Of a stretch of 64,000 nucleotides of DNA, positions 61,997 to 64,000 are shown one piece after another (positions within the stretch are counted from its first letter, which is position 1; the number at the start of each line of letters is the position of its first letter). This DNA is from Marivita sp. GX14005. GTDB taxonomy: Bacteria > Pseudomonadota > Alphaproteobacteria > Rhodobacterales > Rhodobacteraceae. A program made the translations under genes and the position numbers. The notes below the pieces were generated by a model. The model did no database searches and was not told the DNA's origin. It worked only from the letters and a program-made list of their open reading frames with translations. Location of the stretch: contig NZ_JAMCCQ010000003.1 in assembly GCF_023370775.1 (NCBI RefSeq), forward strand, positions 1 through 64,000, written 5' to 3'.

Positions 61997-64000
61997 TCAC
62001 GCCGCCGTCTTGCGCGCCCTGCGCTTGAGCACCGGGCAGGTTTCCGGATCGTTCAGGATCACCTGGCAGCGCATGCAGAGCACACATTCATTCGGGTTGA
62101 TCCGCCCCAGCGGGTCGATTGCGCCGACTGTGCATTTGGTCTCGCACAGCCTGCACTCCCGACCACATTGCGGCCGCCGGCGCAACCAGTCGAAGATCTT
62201 GAGCTTCGAGGGAATCGCGAGCGCCGCCCCGAGCGGGCAGAGATAGCGGCAATAGAAGCGCTCGATAAAGAGCCCGGCAAGAAGCAGCACAAGTACGAAG
62301 GCGACGAACGGCCAGGCCCGCATCATCCGCATGGAGATCGCCGTCTTGAACGGCTCCACTTCAGCGAGGATGAGCGCATCGGTCATCGAATAGAAAGAGA
62401 CCGCGAGAATTGCCATGAAGAGCGTGTATTTGATGATCCAGAGCCGTTCATGCAGCGCATGCGGCACCGCGATCTGCGGCACGCCGAAGCGCTTCGCGAT
62501 CATGTTGGTCAGTTCCTGGAGCGCTCCGAACGGGCAGAGCCAGCCGCAAAAGACACCCCTGCCCCAGAAAAGCAGCCCCAGCGCCACGCCCGCCCAGAGG
62601 ATGAAGATCACCGGCTCGATCAGGAAGGTTTCCCAGCGGAATCCCGTCAGCAGCGATTGCACGAAGGCGATCACCTGAACGACCGAAAGCTGCCCGCCAA
62701 GGATCCAGCCCAGATAGACAAGCGTGAGCGTCAAGAAACCGATCCGCAGATACATCCATTGCCGCTTGCGCCGCACCAGCGGTTCCTGAAAGAGCAGGAT
62801 CAGTGTGAGCGCGATCTGCATGGCCGCGACGGACGCGATGGCGAAGGTGCTGTCCTGCCATGTCTGATGCCAGAGCGGCGCGGCCTCGGGCGGCGGTTTG
62901 CGCACGAATTGCGCGGGCAACTGGTAGTCGAGCACCGTGTCGAAGGACACCTCCTCGCCGCTCCCGCCCGCGCGGCTCGCCGTCAGGGTCAACTCGAAGG
63001 GTTGCGCGGGGTCGAACCCCTCGCCGCCGATCTGAAACAGACTGCGTTCGCGCAAGGGCGGAGCATCCTCCGGCGCGACCTCGTCGATGCGGGTATAGCC
63101 CGCGTCGGTCAGCGGAAAGACAAGGCCGTTCTGACTCAGTTGCAGGCGGTCGAACACGCCGCTGCGCCGCCAGTCGATACCGCGATGCGAATAGACGCCT
63201 TGCGATCCGACGAACAGCAGATGCCGGCCCGCGCCCAGTTCGGCGATGGCCTTGTTATAGGCATACTCCCCCAGGATGTTCCGCCCGATGGTCGGCGGGT
63301 CCATCAGCCCGGCCCAGAGCGTGATGAAAGGCGCGTCGCCTTCGGGAATCGGCGGGTCGGCCTCGGTCAGCGCGGCGCGCGCCTCGCTCAGGCTCACGCT
63401 GCGTTCCTGCACCGCTCCGATGGCGGCCAGTTCCGCCCAGCTTTGCGGCTCGAAACTCAGCTGGTCGATCCCGCCGCCGCCCACCAGACCGCGCCCGATG
63501 GCCAGAAGCCGCGCCGTGCGCAGGATCGAATCGCGGATCACGCCTGTCGTGACGGTGGCACGGGAGATGATTTCCGGCATCTCCGGCCCTGCGCCGCGCC
63601 CTTCGGGATCGGCCAGATCGATACCCGCGAACCCTCCGACGAAGCGCGAGATGTCCTGGTCCGACAGTCCCAGCGTCAGGATCGGCTCGCTGTGGCGCAC
63701 CAGTTCCGCGCCTGCGATCCGGCCGTCCATCGAGAGGGCAACCAAAATGTCGATGGGCCGCCCGGAATAGCCGACCGAGCGGATCACCTCCCAGGTGGAG
63801 GCGATATGTCCGACTGTCTCCCCGCCCTGCGATATGGCCCAGCCGGGCACCGGCGCGTCGGTGCGCACCACTCCGGGCAGAGTGTCCAGATCGAAGAGGG
63901 CCGCCGCGAGAGGCCGCGTGGGCGCAAGCACCGCTGCCTCGTCGCGGGTGGTCGAGGTCGCATCCTGCGCGGGCGCGCCGCCGGGCAAGATGCCGGCGCC
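61997..64000 (-). CDS. NosR/NirI-family protein, 5' end beyond the window
   Basis: At least 663 residues. An N-terminal FMN-binding-like periplasmic region is followed by transmembrane helices carrying CGWLCPFGALQE and CRYLCPLGAAL, and a C-terminal [4Fe-4S] ferredoxin pair (CRLCETKC ... CVLCMRCQ). Upstream of the TTG at 63988 the frame stays open, and APAQDA looks like the end of a signal peptide, so the gene starts beyond 64000. Family members support nitrous-oxide (NosR) or nitrite (NirI) reductase; which one is not decided here. Confidence 0.9.
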   Translation of the reverse strand, partial: GAGILPGGAPAQDATSTTRDEAAVLAPTRPLAAALFDLDTLPGVVRTDAPVPGWAISQGGETVGHIASTWEVIRSVGYSGRPIDILVALSMDGRIAGAELVRHSEPILTLGLSDQDISRFVGGFAGIDLADPEGRGAGPEMPEIISRATVTTGVIRDSILRTARLLAIGRGLVGGGGIDQLSFEPQSWAELAAIGAVQERSVSLSEARAALTEADPPIPEGDAPFITLWAGLMDPPTIGRNILGEYAYNKAIAELGAGRHLLFVGSQGVYSHRGIDWRRSGVFDRLQLSQNGLVFPLTDAGYTRIDEVAPEDAPPLRERSLFQIGGEGFDPAQPFELTLTASRAGGSGEEVSFDTVLDYQLPAQFVRKPPPEAAPLWHQTWQDSTFAIASVAAMQIALTLILLFQEPLVRRKRQWMYLRIGFLTLTLVYLGWILGGQLSVVQVIAFVQSLLTGFRWETFLIEPVIFILWAGVALGLLFWGRGVFCGWLCPFGALQELTNMIAKRFGVPQIAVPHALHERLWIIKYTLFMAILAVSFYSMTDALILAEVEPFKTAISMRMMRAWPFVAFVLVLLLAGLFIERFYCRYLCPLGAALAIPSKLKIFDWLRRRPQCGRECRLCETKCTVGAIDPLGRINPNECVLCMRCQVILNDPETCPVLKRRARKTAA

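Noticed and set aside
1-64000. CRISPR arrays or insertion sequences
   Set aside because: No regularly spaced direct repeats of array type, no cas-like genes and no transposase-like proteins were seen on either strand.

Overview
The window is from a high-GC alphaproteobacterium, most likely Rhodobacterales (Rhodobacteraceae). This rests on gene content: several TRAP transporters including a TAXI/DUF1850/fused-permease set, a Liv-type ABC operon, a GlxA-type regulator, a DUF1457 PAS protein, an Nnr-type regulator with NorEF and NosR/NirI, and a CCA-encoding tRNA-Asn(GTT). No identification beyond this level is possible from the sequence alone.

Layout. 1-6.3 kb (minus strand): AI-2E family permease, tsf, rpsB, HupE/UreJ-like protein, gamma-carbonic anhydrase, gmk, YicC. 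6.4-11.1 kb: PAS/DUF1457 protein, an exported hydroxyisourate-hydrolase-like protein, class II DAHP synthase, GlxA/AraC regulator, PuuE-like deacetylase. 11.3-18.5 kb: a complete Liv-type ABC operon (binding protein, two ATPases, two permeases) translationally coupled to a LuxR-type response regulator, then a convergent EnvZ-like sensor kinase. 18.5-19.6 kb: MBL-fold hydrolase and tRNA-Asn.

19,585-38,169 is an 18.6 kb integrative element inserted in the 3' end of tRNA-Asn. It has an exact 21-bp att repeat at both ends, integrase-arm-like repeats inside each end, and a tyrosine integrase beside the tRNA. It carries an OLD-like ATPase/TOPRIM nuclease, a type III restriction-modification pair, a MobC-like and a relaxase gene (so it is probably mobilizable), a group of four exported or membrane proteins of unknown role, small regulators, a Zn-ribbon/GIY-YIG-type protein, and an FtsH-like AAA+/M41 protease gene broken by an exact 92-bp tandem duplication.

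38.6-45.2 kb, directly beside the right att site, is the most unusual part. It is a tight four-gene operon encoding a cytosolic animal-type haem peroxidase, an SGNH hydrolase fused to a metzincin protease, a caspase-like protease, and a protein with beta-sandwich-like segments resembling the caspase C-terminus. I propose it as a candidate undescribed conflict, cell-death or stress-response system.

45.2-56.2 kb: carbohydrate genes (otsA, otsB, nucleotidyltransferase, GT4, amylo-alpha-1,6-glucosidase), a TAXI-TRAP transporter and a PfkB kinase. 56.4-59.8 kb: tRNA-Gly(CCC) and a second TRAP operon whose binding-protein gene and divergent LysR regulator have both lost their 5' halves at one deletion junction (~59,150). 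59.9-64.0 kb: denitrification accessory genes (Nnr/Dnr-type regulator, DUF4202, norF, norE, NosR/NirI running off the right edge).
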